From assembly GCA_038246785.1 (NCBI GenBank), contig JBBRVP010000033.1, positions 1 to 37,006 of the forward strand: 37,006 bases of DNA, read 5' to 3'. This document shows, piece by piece, positions 16,890 through 23,617 of this stretch (position 1 is its first letter; each line of letters opens with the position of its first letter). This DNA comes from JBBRVP01 sp038246785. GTDB taxonomy: Bacteria > Actinomycetota > Actinomycetes > Jiangellales > Jiangellaceae. The translations under genes were made by a program, and so were the position numbers. The notes under the pieces are model-generated. The model was given only the letters and a program-made list of their open reading frames with translations. It had not been told where the DNA came from and did no database searches.

Positions 16890-18131
16890 CAGCTGCAGCG
16901 CCCGCCGGCGCAGACCGGCGAGTTCGACAGCATCCGGGAAGCCGGTGGTGCGCCGGCGCGCCGGCAGCACCCCGGGCGCCGGCTCGGTGCACCGGTCTAG
17001 CGCCTCCTCGGCCTCGATGCGGCGCACGACCAGCAGCGTGTCCGGATCGGCCGGGTCTGCCACCAGCCCGAGCAGCGCGGTCTCGGGCAGCAGCGCCGGC
17101 ACCCCGCGCACCCAGCGGGTCATGGTCAAGAGCTCACCTCCCGGACGCTCCACCGCCTCCGCCGGCGTCACGGTAAGCCCGCTGTCCCCCGCGCGGTGCA
17201 GCTCGGCCAGCTCCTCCTGCTGGGCGCCGTACTCGGTCAGCGCCAGCAGCGACGCGGCCGAGCGCACGGCGACCGCCAGCGGGTCACCGGGCGGCGGGAG
17301 CCAGGGCACGACGCCGTCGGCGTCGTGGGCGGCGTACGGGACGGGGGAGACTCCACGCGGCGAGTCGAGGAACGCCTCGCGGGCCGTGTTGACCAGCCAG
17401 GCCAGCCCGGCGGGGTCGTCGGCCGGCACCGCCCAGAGCTCCTCGCGCGAGGGCACCGCCGCGACCAGCCTGGTCGCGACCCGCTGCTCCAGCTCCTGCA
17501 GCCAGCCCGGTGCGAGCAGGCGGGAGCTCGCGTAGTCATCGCCGCCGGTGACCTCGATCAGCCGCCGCCCGTCGGGCGCCCGGCGCTCGCCGACCGTGAC
17601 CGGAACGGCCGCCAGCCCGGAGTGCGCGGCCTGCAGGGCGGTGTCGAGGTCGACGCCCCAACCGGGCAGTTCCGCGCGCTGGACGTATCGCATGGTGTGC
17701 TCGGCGTCGACGACCAGCATCTCGGCGAGCAGCGGCAGACCGGCCGGCCGGCCGGCCGGGGCACGGTCCGGGTCGGCGGCGAGGGACAGCCGGCTCACCC
17801 CGCGGAGCACCGGGCGCAGCCGCGGCCGGACCTCGTCCCAGCCGGCGTCGTCGGCCGCCTCGCCAGGACCCGTCTCACCGAGGCCGGCCACCAGCCGGCG
17901 CACGCGCTCGGCCCGGGCGGCGTCGTCGTCGTGGCGGCTCTCGGCGAACACGGCGGCCAGGTCCAGGCGTACGACGCCGTCCGCGCGGTGCACCACCAGC
18001 GCGAACTCGCCCGGGCGGGGCTCGAGCCGCCGGACGCCGGGGGCACCGTCGAGGGCTGCCGTCACCTGCTCCAGGAAGTCCTGCTGCGGGCTGCGCCCGG
18101 CGCGCCGTCGCCACCCGCGCAGCACTCCCAC
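16887..18131 (-). CDS. DUF1444 (YtpQ)-like hypothetical protein
   Basis: This encodes about 414 aa, longer than B. subtilis YtpQ (about 270). The central region follows the DUF1444 pattern: RPRLRPVLR, MRYVQRAELPGWGVDLDTAL, then the GDDYASSRLL block that matches the family's G-x-D-A-S-R-I-L type motif, and VAAVPSREELWAV. An additional C-terminal stretch (about residues 270-414) has no motif I recognise. The start is uncertain: GTG 18131 or GTG 18125, both giving a basic LRGWRRRAGRSPQQDFLEQ start. Function is unknown and no signal peptide or membrane helix is seen. It is divergent from the MFS gene by 81 bp. Confidence 0.7.
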   Translation of the reverse strand: MGVLRGWRRRAGRSPQQDFLEQVTAALDGAPGVRRLEPRPGEFALVVHRADGVVRLDLAAVFAESRHDDDAARAERVRRLVAGLGETGPGEAADDAGWDEVRPRLRPVLRGVSRLSLAADPDRAPAGRPAGLPLLAEMLVVDAEHTMRYVQRAELPGWGVDLDTALQAAHSGLAAVPVTVGERRAPDGRRLIEVTGGDDYASSRLLAPGWLQELEQRVATRLVAAVPSREELWAVPADDPAGLAWLVNTAREAFLDSPRGVSPVPYAAHDADGVVPWLPPPGDPLAVAVRSAASLLALTEYGAQQEELAELHRAGDSGLTVTPAEAVERPGGELLTMTRWVRGVPALLPETALLGLVADPADPDTLLVVRRIEAEEALDRCTEPAPGVLPARRRTTGFPDAVELAGLRRRALQL

Positions 18132-18212
18132 GACCGCGACGCTACCGAGCGCGCCGGGAGCGGGTCGAGGGTGAGCTCCACGACGGGCACATCGGCAGGG
18201 CAGAATCCGCCT

Positions 18213-19559
18213 GTGGCGCACCGGCTGACGCGAGGCCAGCATGTCGGCTACGCGCTCGGCTCGTTCGGCACCGGGGGGTTCGGCACGGTCCCCGGGCTGT
18301 TGCTGCTGTTCTTCCTCACCGACACCCTGGCCGTCCCGGCCGCGGTCGCCGGGGTGGCCGTGCTGGTCCCGAAGGTGTGGGACGTGGTCGTCGACCCGTT
18401 CCTGGGCCGGCGCTCGGACCGCAGCGCCAGCGAGCGCGGGACGCGTCGCGGCTGGTTGCTCGGCGGGGCGGTGGGCCTGCCGGTCGTCTTCGCGCTGACG
18501 TTCGCGGTGCCGGACTCGCTCGACGGCGCCGCGGCGGCGGCGTGGGTGGTGGTCGCCTTCCTCGGCGCGGTGACGGCGTTCTCCTGCTTCCAGGTGTCCT
18601 ACCTGGCGCTGCCCGCGGAGGTGACCGACGACTACGACGAGCGCACGACGCTCATGGCGTGGCGGGTCGCCTTCCTCACCGTCGCGATCCTGCTCTTCGG
18701 CGCCGGCGCCCCTGCCCTCGTCGACGCGGCGGGTGGCGGGCGCGCCGGCTACCGCCTGATGGGCCTCGTCATCGGCGTCCTGCTCGGCGCCGGCATGCTC
18801 GCGGCCTGGTGGAGCACGCGCCGGCTGCGGCCGCTGACGGTGCCCGACGCCGCGGATGCCGGCGTCGTGGAGCAGCTGCGGGCCGCCGCCGGAAACCGAC
18901 CGTTCCGGCTGCTGATCTCTGCATTCCTCCTCCAGGCGCTCGCCACCGGGTGCATGCTCGCCGCCGCGCCCTATGTCGCGACCTACGTCCTCGGTGACTC
19001 CGCGCTCACCTCCGTGCTGTTCGTCGCGCTCGTCGGGCCGGCCGTCGTCGTCATGCCGATGTGGGCGCGGGTGGGCGGACGGCTGGGCAAGCATCGCGGC
19101 CTGCGCGCCGCGACGGCGCTGTTCGCGGTCGCCACCGGCGGCCTCTCGCTGGCCCGGCTGCTGCCGAGCGGCGGCGTCTACGCGCTGGTCGCGCTCGTCG
19201 GCGTCGCGTACGCGGGACTGCAGCTGTTCCCGCTCGCGATGCTGCCCGACACGGTGGCCGCCGAAGGGCCGGCGCCGCGGTCGGGGTCGCTCACGGGGCT
19301 GTGGACCGCGGGAGAGACGACCGGCCTCGCGCTCGGGCCGGGTGCCCTCGCGGCGGTGCTCGCCGTCACCGGCTTCGTCTCCTCGGCCGCGGACGAGCGG
19401 GTGGCGCAGCCGGACTCCGCGATCACCGGCGTCGTCGTGGGGTTCGGCATCGTGCCGGCCGTGCTGGCGGTGGCGAGCCTGCCGTTCGTGCTGCGCTACG
19501 ACCTCACCGCGGCCCGCGTGCGCGGGACCGTCACCACCGCCCCCGGAGGGACTCCGTGA
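18213..19559 (+). CDS. MFS transporter of the GPH / MFS_2 type
   Basis: This encodes 448 aa with about 12 hydrophobic segments. The N-terminal block (HRLTRGQHVGYALGSFGTG, then VWDVVVDPFLGRRSDRS with the family's conserved DP in the second helix-loop) is typical of the glycoside-pentoside-hexuronide:cation symporter family, which also includes the animal lipid carriers MFSD2A/B. LPAEVTDDYDERTTLMAWR matches the usual loop after helix 4. The substrate cannot be deduced from sequence. GTG 18213 is preceded by CAGAAT and 6 nt, so the mRNA may be leaderless. Its stop overlaps the PLP-lyase-like gene by GTGA, so transporter and enzyme are translationally coupled and probably share a substrate pathway. 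Confidence 0.85.
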   Translation: MAHRLTRGQHVGYALGSFGTGGFGTVPGLLLLFFLTDTLAVPAAVAGVAVLVPKVWDVVVDPFLGRRSDRSASERGTRRGWLLGGAVGLPVVFALTFAVPDSLDGAAAAAWVVVAFLGAVTAFSCFQVSYLALPAEVTDDYDERTTLMAWRVAFLTVAILLFGAGAPALVDAAGGGRAGYRLMGLVIGVLLGAGMLAAWWSTRRLRPLTVPDAADAGVVEQLRAAAGNRPFRLLISAFLLQALATGCMLAAAPYVATYVLGDSALTSVLFVALVGPAVVVMPMWARVGGRLGKHRGLRAATALFAVATGGLSLARLLPSGGVYALVALVGVAYAGLQLFPLAMLPDTVAAEGPAPRSGSLTGLWTAGETTGLALGPGALAAVLAVTGFVSSAADERVAQPDSAITGVVVGFGIVPAVLAVASLPFVLRYDLTAARVRGTVTTAPGGTP

Positions 19560-21058
19560 CCGATGCCGCAGCCGCGCCCGCGACCGACCGCCGGCGGGCC
19601 GGCGGATCACCTGGTGGCGCCTGGGAGGCCGGGGGTGTCGACGCGGGGCTGGTGCTGGCCGAGCTCGCGGCCCGCCGCGGGCACGACCTGCCGGTGCACG
19701 GCGGGCGCACGACCGCGTACGTCTTCGACTCCGGGCTCGCCGGGCTGGAGGACCTGGCGGCGCGGGCGCACGCGGTCATGGCACCGGTCAACGCGCTGGA
19801 CCCGACCGCGTTCCCGTCCACGGCGAGCATCGAGAACGACCTCGTCGCCACCGCGCTGGCCGAGCTCGGCGGTGGAGCCGACGCGGTGGGCACGCTCACC
19901 TCGGGCGGCACCGAGAGCTGCCTGCTCGCGGTCCTCGCGGCGCGCGAGCTGCACCGCGAGCGGCGGGGACGCACCAGGCGCGGCCGGCTGGTGCTGCCCG
20001 TCAGCGCGCATCCGGCGTTCCACAAGGGGGCGCACCTGTTCGACCTCGACGTGACCACCGTCGCGGTCGACGCGGTGACGCTGGCGCCTGACCCGGCGGC
20101 GATGGCCGCCGCGATCGACGAGGACACCGCGCTGGTGGTGGTGTCGGCGCCCTCCTACCCGCACGGCGTCCTCGACCCCGTGGTGGCGGTGGCGGCCGCG
20201 GCCGACGCGGCCGGCGTGCCGTGTCACGTCGACGCCTGCATCGGCGGGTGGGTGCTGCCCTTCCTCGACGCGGCGCTGCCGGCTTGGGACCTGTCGGTGC
20301 CGGGGGTGACGTCGCTGTCGGTGGACCTGCACAAGTACGGCTACGCCCCGAAGGGGGTGTCGCTGCTGCTGTGGTGCGATGCCGGCTTGCGCCGCCGGTC
20401 GTGGTTCGCCTTCGCCGGCTGGCCGGGCTACCCGCTGGTGAACCCGACGCTGGCCAGCACCCGGCCGGCCGGGCCGGCCGCGGCGGCCTGGGCGGTACTG
20501 CGCCACGTCGGCCGGGACGGGTTCGTCGGGCTGGCCCGCACGGCGCGGGCCGCGACGCAGGATCTGGTCGCCGGTCTGTCCTCGGTGGAGGGCCTGCACG
20601 TGCTGGGCGCCCCGGTCAGCACGCTGGTCGCCGTCGCCGACGACGGGGGACCCGACGACCCGGACATCACGGTGGTGGCCGACGAGCTCGCGCAGCGGGG
20701 CTGGTTCGTGCAGGCGCAGCCGGCCCACGACGGGCTGCCTGCCAGCGTGCACCTGTCCATGAGCGCCGCCGTCGCGCCGCTGGTGCCCGAGCTCGTCGGC
20801 GCGTTCGCGGCATCCGCCGACGCCGCCCGCGGGCGCGGTCGTGCCCGGCCCGACCCGGCCCTGCTGCAGGCGGCGTCGAGCCTCGACCCGGCCACGCTCA
20901 GCGACGCCGAGGTCGCCGCGGTGCTCGTGGCGGCCGGAGTGTCCGGCGGGACCCTGCCGGAGCGACTGGCGCCGGTGCACGCGCTGCTCGGCGCGCTCCC
21001 GCCGGCGCTGGCCGAGCGGGCGCTGATCGAGGTGATCGGCGGCGTCTACCGCCCCTGA
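19556..21058 (+). CDS. Sphingosine-1-phosphate-lyase-like PLP-dependent decarboxylase
   Basis: This encodes 500 aa. It is a fold-type I PLP enzyme of the group II decarboxylase superfamily. Motifs are LTSGGTESCLLAV (phosphate-binding loop), HPAFHKGAHLF, SAPSYPHGVLDPV, HVDACIGGWVLPF with the cofactor-binding Asp, and SLSVDLHKYGYAPKG with the Schiff-base Lys. HKYGYAPKG plus the GWPGYPLVNPTLASTRPAG block are close to what I recall of sphingosine-1-phosphate lyases, more than of glutamate or DOPA decarboxylases. There is no N-terminal membrane helix, so it is soluble like bacterial S1P lyases. A C-terminal tail of about 80 residues (after AASADAARGRGRARP) is extra and unrecognised. The start is GTG in a GTGA overlap with the MFS gene. 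The natural substrate is inferred only; annotation pipelines may call it an aspartate aminotransferase family protein. Confidence 0.8.
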   Translation: MTDAAAAPATDRRRAGGSPGGAWEAGGVDAGLVLAELAARRGHDLPVHGGRTTAYVFDSGLAGLEDLAARAHAVMAPVNALDPTAFPSTASIENDLVATALAELGGGADAVGTLTSGGTESCLLAVLAARELHRERRGRTRRGRLVLPVSAHPAFHKGAHLFDLDVTTVAVDAVTLAPDPAAMAAAIDEDTALVVVSAPSYPHGVLDPVVAVAAAADAAGVPCHVDACIGGWVLPFLDAALPAWDLSVPGVTSLSVDLHKYGYAPKGVSLLLWCDAGLRRRSWFAFAGWPGYPLVNPTLASTRPAGPAAAAWAVLRHVGRDGFVGLARTARAATQDLVAGLSSVEGLHVLGAPVSTLVAVADDGGPDDPDITVVADELAQRGWFVQAQPAHDGLPASVHLSMSAAVAPLVPELVGAFAASADAARGRGRARPDPALLQAASSLDPATLSDAEVAAVLVAAGVSGGTLPERLAPVHALLGALPPALAERALIEVIGGVYRP

Positions 21059-21075
21059 CGCAAAGGTCGGGGGCG
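21050..21075. terminator. Strong hairpin between the PLP-lyase and bldD stops
   Basis: CGCCCC-T-GAC (21050-21059) pairs with GTC-G-GGGGCG (21066-21075), giving ten consecutive pairs including one G:U, with a 6-nt GCAAAG loop. It contains the stop codon of the PLP enzyme and ends 5 bp before the bldD stop. It is a good bidirectional terminator candidate without a T tract. Confidence 0.55.
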
Positions 21076-21080
21076 TGGCC

Positions 21081-21587
21081 TCAGCGCACCGGTGCCGGCG
21101 GCCGGTCGCCGCTGTCGGCGCGTGCCTCGGGGTTGAGCACCCCCCACTCGATGAAGCGCTCGGTCACCACGCTCGCCGGCTCGTCGTAGATCACAGCCAG
21201 CGTGCGCAGGTCGTCCTGGCGGATCGAGAGGACGCGGCCGTTGTAGTCACCGCGCTGGGCCTGGATGGTCGCGGTGTAGCGGGCCAGCAGGGCCGACTGC
21301 GGGTACGGGAGACGGGCCAGCCGCTCGAGGTCGATGACGAGCCGCGGCGGCGCCTCCGCGGACGCGCGCGGGCCGGCGCCCGGCAGCAGCTCCACGACCG
21401 GGACGCCGTAGAACTCGGCGAGCTCGGAGAGCCGGTGCACCGTTACCGCACGGTCGCCGCGCTCGTAGGAGCCGACGACGACCGCCTTCCAGCGCCCCTT
21501 GGACTTCTGCTCCACCCCATGCAGCGACAGCCCCTGTTGCGTGCGGATCGCCCGCAGGCGGGCGCCAAGCTCCTTCGGATACTCCAC
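21081..21587 (-). CDS. bldD: BldD, c-di-GMP-responsive developmental regulator
   Basis: This encodes 168 aa, the size of Streptomyces BldD. It is a DNA-binding repressor whose dimerisation depends on tetrameric c-di-GMP and which holds back development in streptomycetes. The N-terminal XRE-type helix-turn-helix spans about 5-70 (ELGARLRAIRTQQGLSLHGVE, VGSYERGDRAVTVHRL). The C-terminal domain carries both signature motifs: RGD at 112-114 and, after exactly 8 residues, RQDD at 123-126. GTG 21587 was chosen over longer frames because GAGGGGGA lies just upstream and the N-terminus (EYPKELGARLR) matches the family. Its promoter region contains two exact BldD boxes and a third near-match. It is divergent from the pyr operon, as in other actinobacteria. 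Confidence 0.96.
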   Translation of the reverse strand: MEYPKELGARLRAIRTQQGLSLHGVEQKSKGRWKAVVVGSYERGDRAVTVHRLSELAEFYGVPVVELLPGAGPRASAEAPPRLVIDLERLARLPYPQSALLARYTATIQAQRGDYNGRVLSIRQDDLRTLAVIYDEPASVVTERFIEWGVLNPEARADSGDRPPAPVR

Positions 21588-21647
21588 GTGCTCCCCCTCG
21601 CTCGATGCCGGGAACGGATCTCGTCCCGACTTCCCCCTGCCCATCGG

Positions 21648-21660
21648 TGACGCAGAGTCT
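21648..21660. promoter_or_regulatory. Near-match BldD box in the bldD leader
   Basis: TGACGCAGAGTCT matches 8 of the 9 fixed positions of the published BldD consensus NTNACNC(A/T)GNGTNAN (last A is T). Its centre is 29 bp from that of the exact box at 21677-21689. It would lie in the transcribed leader of bldD. Confidence 0.5.
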
Positions 21661-21676
21661 TCGATGCCGACGCAAG

Positions 21677-21689
21677 TTACGCTGTGTAA
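21677..21689. promoter_or_regulatory. Exact BldD box over the bldD start point
   Basis: TTACGCTGTGTAA, flanked by G and C, matches all fixed positions of the BldD consensus and is itself an inverted repeat (GTTAC/GTAAC). It begins at the last base of the bldD -10 element and covers the predicted start point near 21682, the position expected of an autorepressor site. Confidence 0.85.
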
Positions 21690-21717
21690 CATTAGGCCCT
21701 CGACAGCGCGCCGTCAA
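21689..21717 (-). promoter_or_regulatory. bldD promoter, TTGACG-N17-TAATGT
   Basis: On the minus strand, TTGACG (21717-21712) is followed by a 17-bp spacer and TAATGT (21694-21689). The -35 matches TTGACA at 5 of 6 bases and the -10 fits TANNNT. The start would be near 21682, giving a leader of about 95 nt before the GTG at 21587. The promoter lies between two exact BldD boxes. Confidence 0.65.
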
Positions 21718-21724
21718 TCACTCC

Positions 21725-21774
21725 CTGTCCGCGACCGGTCTGACCCAGCGTGAGACCGGGCCGGGCGCGGACAG
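21725..21774. promoter_or_regulatory. Large dyad with a second exact BldD box at its centre
   Basis: CTGTCCGCG (21725-21733) pairs with CGCGGACAG (21766-21774) and CCGGTCT (21735-21741) with AGACCGG (21753-21759). The centre, TGACCCAGCGTGA at 21741-21753, matches every fixed position of the BldD consensus, and the inner dyad shares its axis (21747). The axis is 64 bp, about six helical turns, from that of the promoter box. As RNA the same bases would form a 16-bp hairpin with a 1/6-nt internal loop. Confidence 0.7.
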
Positions 21775-21970
21775 CACGGTCCGTGTCCAGGCGCGGAACC
21801 ACCTCCGTTCCCCGCCGCTTGGTATGGGGCGGGGGACCCCTGCCACATGCGGAGAAGGGGGTGGACCTCCCCGCAATAGGCCCCCGCCAGCCGGCGAGGC
21901 CGGCCGCGGTGAGCTCAGCGGGCACCGACCCTGCCCGGGCGAGCCGCCGCGGCGTGCGGGACGGCGCTGC

Positions 21971-21976
21971 TACGCT
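21971..21976 (+). promoter_or_regulatory. Tentative -10 (TACGCT) of the pyr operon
   Basis: TACGCT fits TANNNT and would start transcription near 21983, just before the PyrR RNA element. No convincing -35 is visible, and an upstream start giving a longer structured leader is equally possible. Confidence 0.3.
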
Positions 21977-21990
21977 CCCCGCGACCGACA

Positions 21991-22024
21991 TCCTTTAAGG
22001 CCCGTCCCGTGAGGCGGGGAAGGA
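21991..22024 (+). promoter_or_regulatory. PyrR-binding RNA hairpin that sequesters the pyrR ribosome site
   Basis: The upper hairpin is CCCG (22001-22004) with CGGG (22015-22018), a bulged U, CC/GG and a CGUGA loop. It contains UCCCGUGAGG, an exact fit to the PyrR binding-loop core UCCNGNGAGG. The lower stem pairs UCCUU (21991-21995) with AAGGA (22020-22024), which is part of the AGGAGG Shine-Dalgarno sequence of pyrR (22021-22026). PyrR with UMP bound should stabilise this fold and block translation, the mechanism described for actinobacteria rather than the Bacillus attenuator. Confidence 0.8.
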
Positions 22025-22034
22025 GGTCCACCTC

Positions 22035-22667
22035 GTGCCGTCCGCTCCCGCCGGGGTGCGCGCGATCCTCGACAGCGAGGACGTCGCCCGCGCGCTGACC
22101 CGCATCGCGCACGAGCTGCTCGAGCGCAACCGCGGCGCCGCCGACATGGTGCTGCTGGGCATCCCCACCCGCGGCGTCCCGCTCGCCCGCCGGCTCGCCG
22201 AACGCATCCAGTCCGTCGAGGGCGCCGCCGTGCCGGTCGGGTCGCTGGACATCACGATGTACCGCGACGACCTGCGGCTGCGCCCGGCCCGGGCGCTGGA
22301 GCGCACCGAGATCCCGCCGGGCGGGGTCGACGGCAAGGTGGTCGTGCTCGTCGACGACGTGCTGTACTCCGGACGCAGCGTGCGGGCGGCGCTCACCGCG
22401 CTCGATGACGTCGGCCGCCCGGGAGCGGTCCGGCTCGCCGTGCTCGTCGACCGGGGCCATCGCCAGCTGCCGATCCGGCCGGACTGCGTCGGCAAGAACA
22501 TCCCCACCGCGCTGGACGAGGACGTCCACGTCCTGCTCGCGGAGGTCGACGGGCGCGACGGCGTAGTGATCGAGCCCGGGCGCAGCGCCAGCTCGGGCGC
22601 CAACCCGCCGGCCGGGACGACCCGCGCAGCCGGGACGACCCGGGCAGCCGGCGGTGACCCGCGGTGA
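22035..22667 (+). CDS. pyrR: PyrR, pyr operon RNA-binding regulator / uracil phosphoribosyltransferase
   Basis: This encodes 210 aa, about 25-30 longer than typical PyrR. It binds pyr mRNA when UMP is plentiful and may have weak UPRTase activity. Features are RAILDSEDVARALTRIAHEL, GIPTRGVPLARRLAERI, DITMYRDDL, the PRPP loop VVVLVDDVLYSGRSVRAAL and LVDRGHRQLPIRPDCVGKNIPT. The extra length is a low-complexity tail with an imperfect repeat of AGTTRA. GTG 22035 has an ideal AGGAGG 8 nt upstream, which is also part of the RNA regulatory stem. The stop overlaps pyrB (GTGA). Confidence 0.96.
   Translation: MPSAPAGVRAILDSEDVARALTRIAHELLERNRGAADMVLLGIPTRGVPLARRLAERIQSVEGAAVPVGSLDITMYRDDLRLRPARALERTEIPPGGVDGKVVVLVDDVLYSGRSVRAALTALDDVGRPGAVRLAVLVDRGHRQLPIRPDCVGKNIPTALDEDVHVLLAEVDGRDGVVIEPGRSASSGANPPAGTTRAAGTTRAAGGDPR
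22611..22646 (+). repeat. 18-bp tandem repeat in the pyrR tail
   Basis: Two adjacent 18-nt units (22611-22628 and 22629-22646) are identical at 17 of 18 positions, followed by a partial third. They encode AGTTRA twice. The repeat is in frame, so copy-number change would only alter the PyrR C-terminal tail length. Confidence 0.8.
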
Positions 22668-23617
22668 GGACCCACCTGCTCTCGGCGGGCGACCTGCGCC
22701 GAGACGAGGCGCTGCTCGTGCTCGACACGGCCCGTGAGATCGACTCCGCGCTGTCGCAGAGCACGGTGCGCAAGCTCCCGACGCTGCGCGGGCGCACCGT
22801 GGTCAACCTGTTCTTCGAGGACTCCACGCGCACCCGGATCTCGTTCGAGGCAGCCGCCAAGCGCTTGTCCGCCGACGTCATCAACTTCTCGGCCAAGGGC
22901 TCCAGCGTCTCCAAGGGCGAGTCGCTGAAGGACACCGCGCTGACGCTGGAGGCGATGGGGGCCGATGCCGTGGTCGTCCGGCACGGGGCCAGCGGCGCGC
23001 CGTACCGGCTCGCGCACAGCGGCTGGATCCGCGCGGCCGTCGTCAACGCCGGCGACGGCACGCATGAGCACCCGACCCAGGCGCTGCTCGACGCGTTCAC
23101 CCTGCGCCGTCACCTCGGCGACGACCTCACCGGTCGCCGGGTCGCGGTCGTCGGGGACGTGCTGCACAGCCGGGTGGCCCGCTCCAACGTGCTGCTGCTC
23201 GACACCCTCGGCGCCGAGGTCACCCTCGTCGCGCCGCCGACCCTGCTTCCGGTCGGCGTGGGTTCGTGGTCGTGCGAGACCTCCTACGACCTCGACGCGG
23301 TGCTGCCCAAGGTGGACGCCGTGATGATGCTGCGGGTTCAGCGCGAACGGATGGGCGCGGCGTTCTTCCCCAGCGCGCGGGAGTACAGCCGCCGCTACGG
23401 CCTGGACTCCCGGCGGCTTCGGCTGCTGCCCGAGCACGCCGTCGTCATGCACCCCGGACCGATGAACCGCGGCCTGGAGATCACCGCCGACGCCGCCGAC
23501 TGCGAGCGGTCGGTGATCGTCGAGCAGGTCGGCAACGGCGTGAGCGTACGGATGGCCGTGCTCTACCTCCTGCTCGGCGGCAGCGCGCCCGACGGCTGGA
23601 CCGGAGCCTCGGCGTGA
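22664..23617 (+). CDS. pyrB: Aspartate carbamoyltransferase catalytic subunit
   Basis: This encodes 317 aa. It condenses carbamoyl phosphate and aspartate to carbamoyl aspartate. The carbamoyl-phosphate loop FFEDSTRTRISFE, the SSVSKGESLKDT loop, HPTQALLDAFTLRRH, GDVLHSRVARSNV and HPGPMNRGLEI are all intact. No pyrI regulatory subunit is present, as is usual for actinobacteria; pyrC follows directly, so an ATCase-dihydroorotase complex is possible. The GTG start overlaps pyrR and the stop overlaps pyrC, both as GTGA. Confidence 0.97.
   Translation: MRTHLLSAGDLRRDEALLVLDTAREIDSALSQSTVRKLPTLRGRTVVNLFFEDSTRTRISFEAAAKRLSADVINFSAKGSSVSKGESLKDTALTLEAMGADAVVVRHGASGAPYRLAHSGWIRAAVVNAGDGTHEHPTQALLDAFTLRRHLGDDLTGRRVAVVGDVLHSRVARSNVLLLDTLGAEVTLVAPPTLLPVGVGSWSCETSYDLDAVLPKVDAVMMLRVQRERMGAAFFPSAREYSRRYGLDSRRLRLLPEHAVVMHPGPMNRGLEITADAADCERSVIVEQVGNGVSVRMAVLYLLLGGSAPDGWTGASA

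Larger units (their letters stand above)
21588..22034. other. 447-bp bldD-pyrR divergent intergenic region
   Basis: This is the longest gene-free stretch. Reading left to right it holds the bldD leader with a near-match BldD box, an exact BldD box overlapping the bldD -10/start, the bldD -35, a large dyad centred on a second exact box (21725-21774), a hairpin at 21790-21816 (GGCG-C-GGAAC against GTTCC-C-CGCC), a hairpin at 21890-21904 (GCCGGC-GAG-GCCGGC), a possible pyr -10 and the PyrR RNA element. The part from about 21775 to 21960 is dense in potential RNA stems not explained by any gene. Confidence 0.7.
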
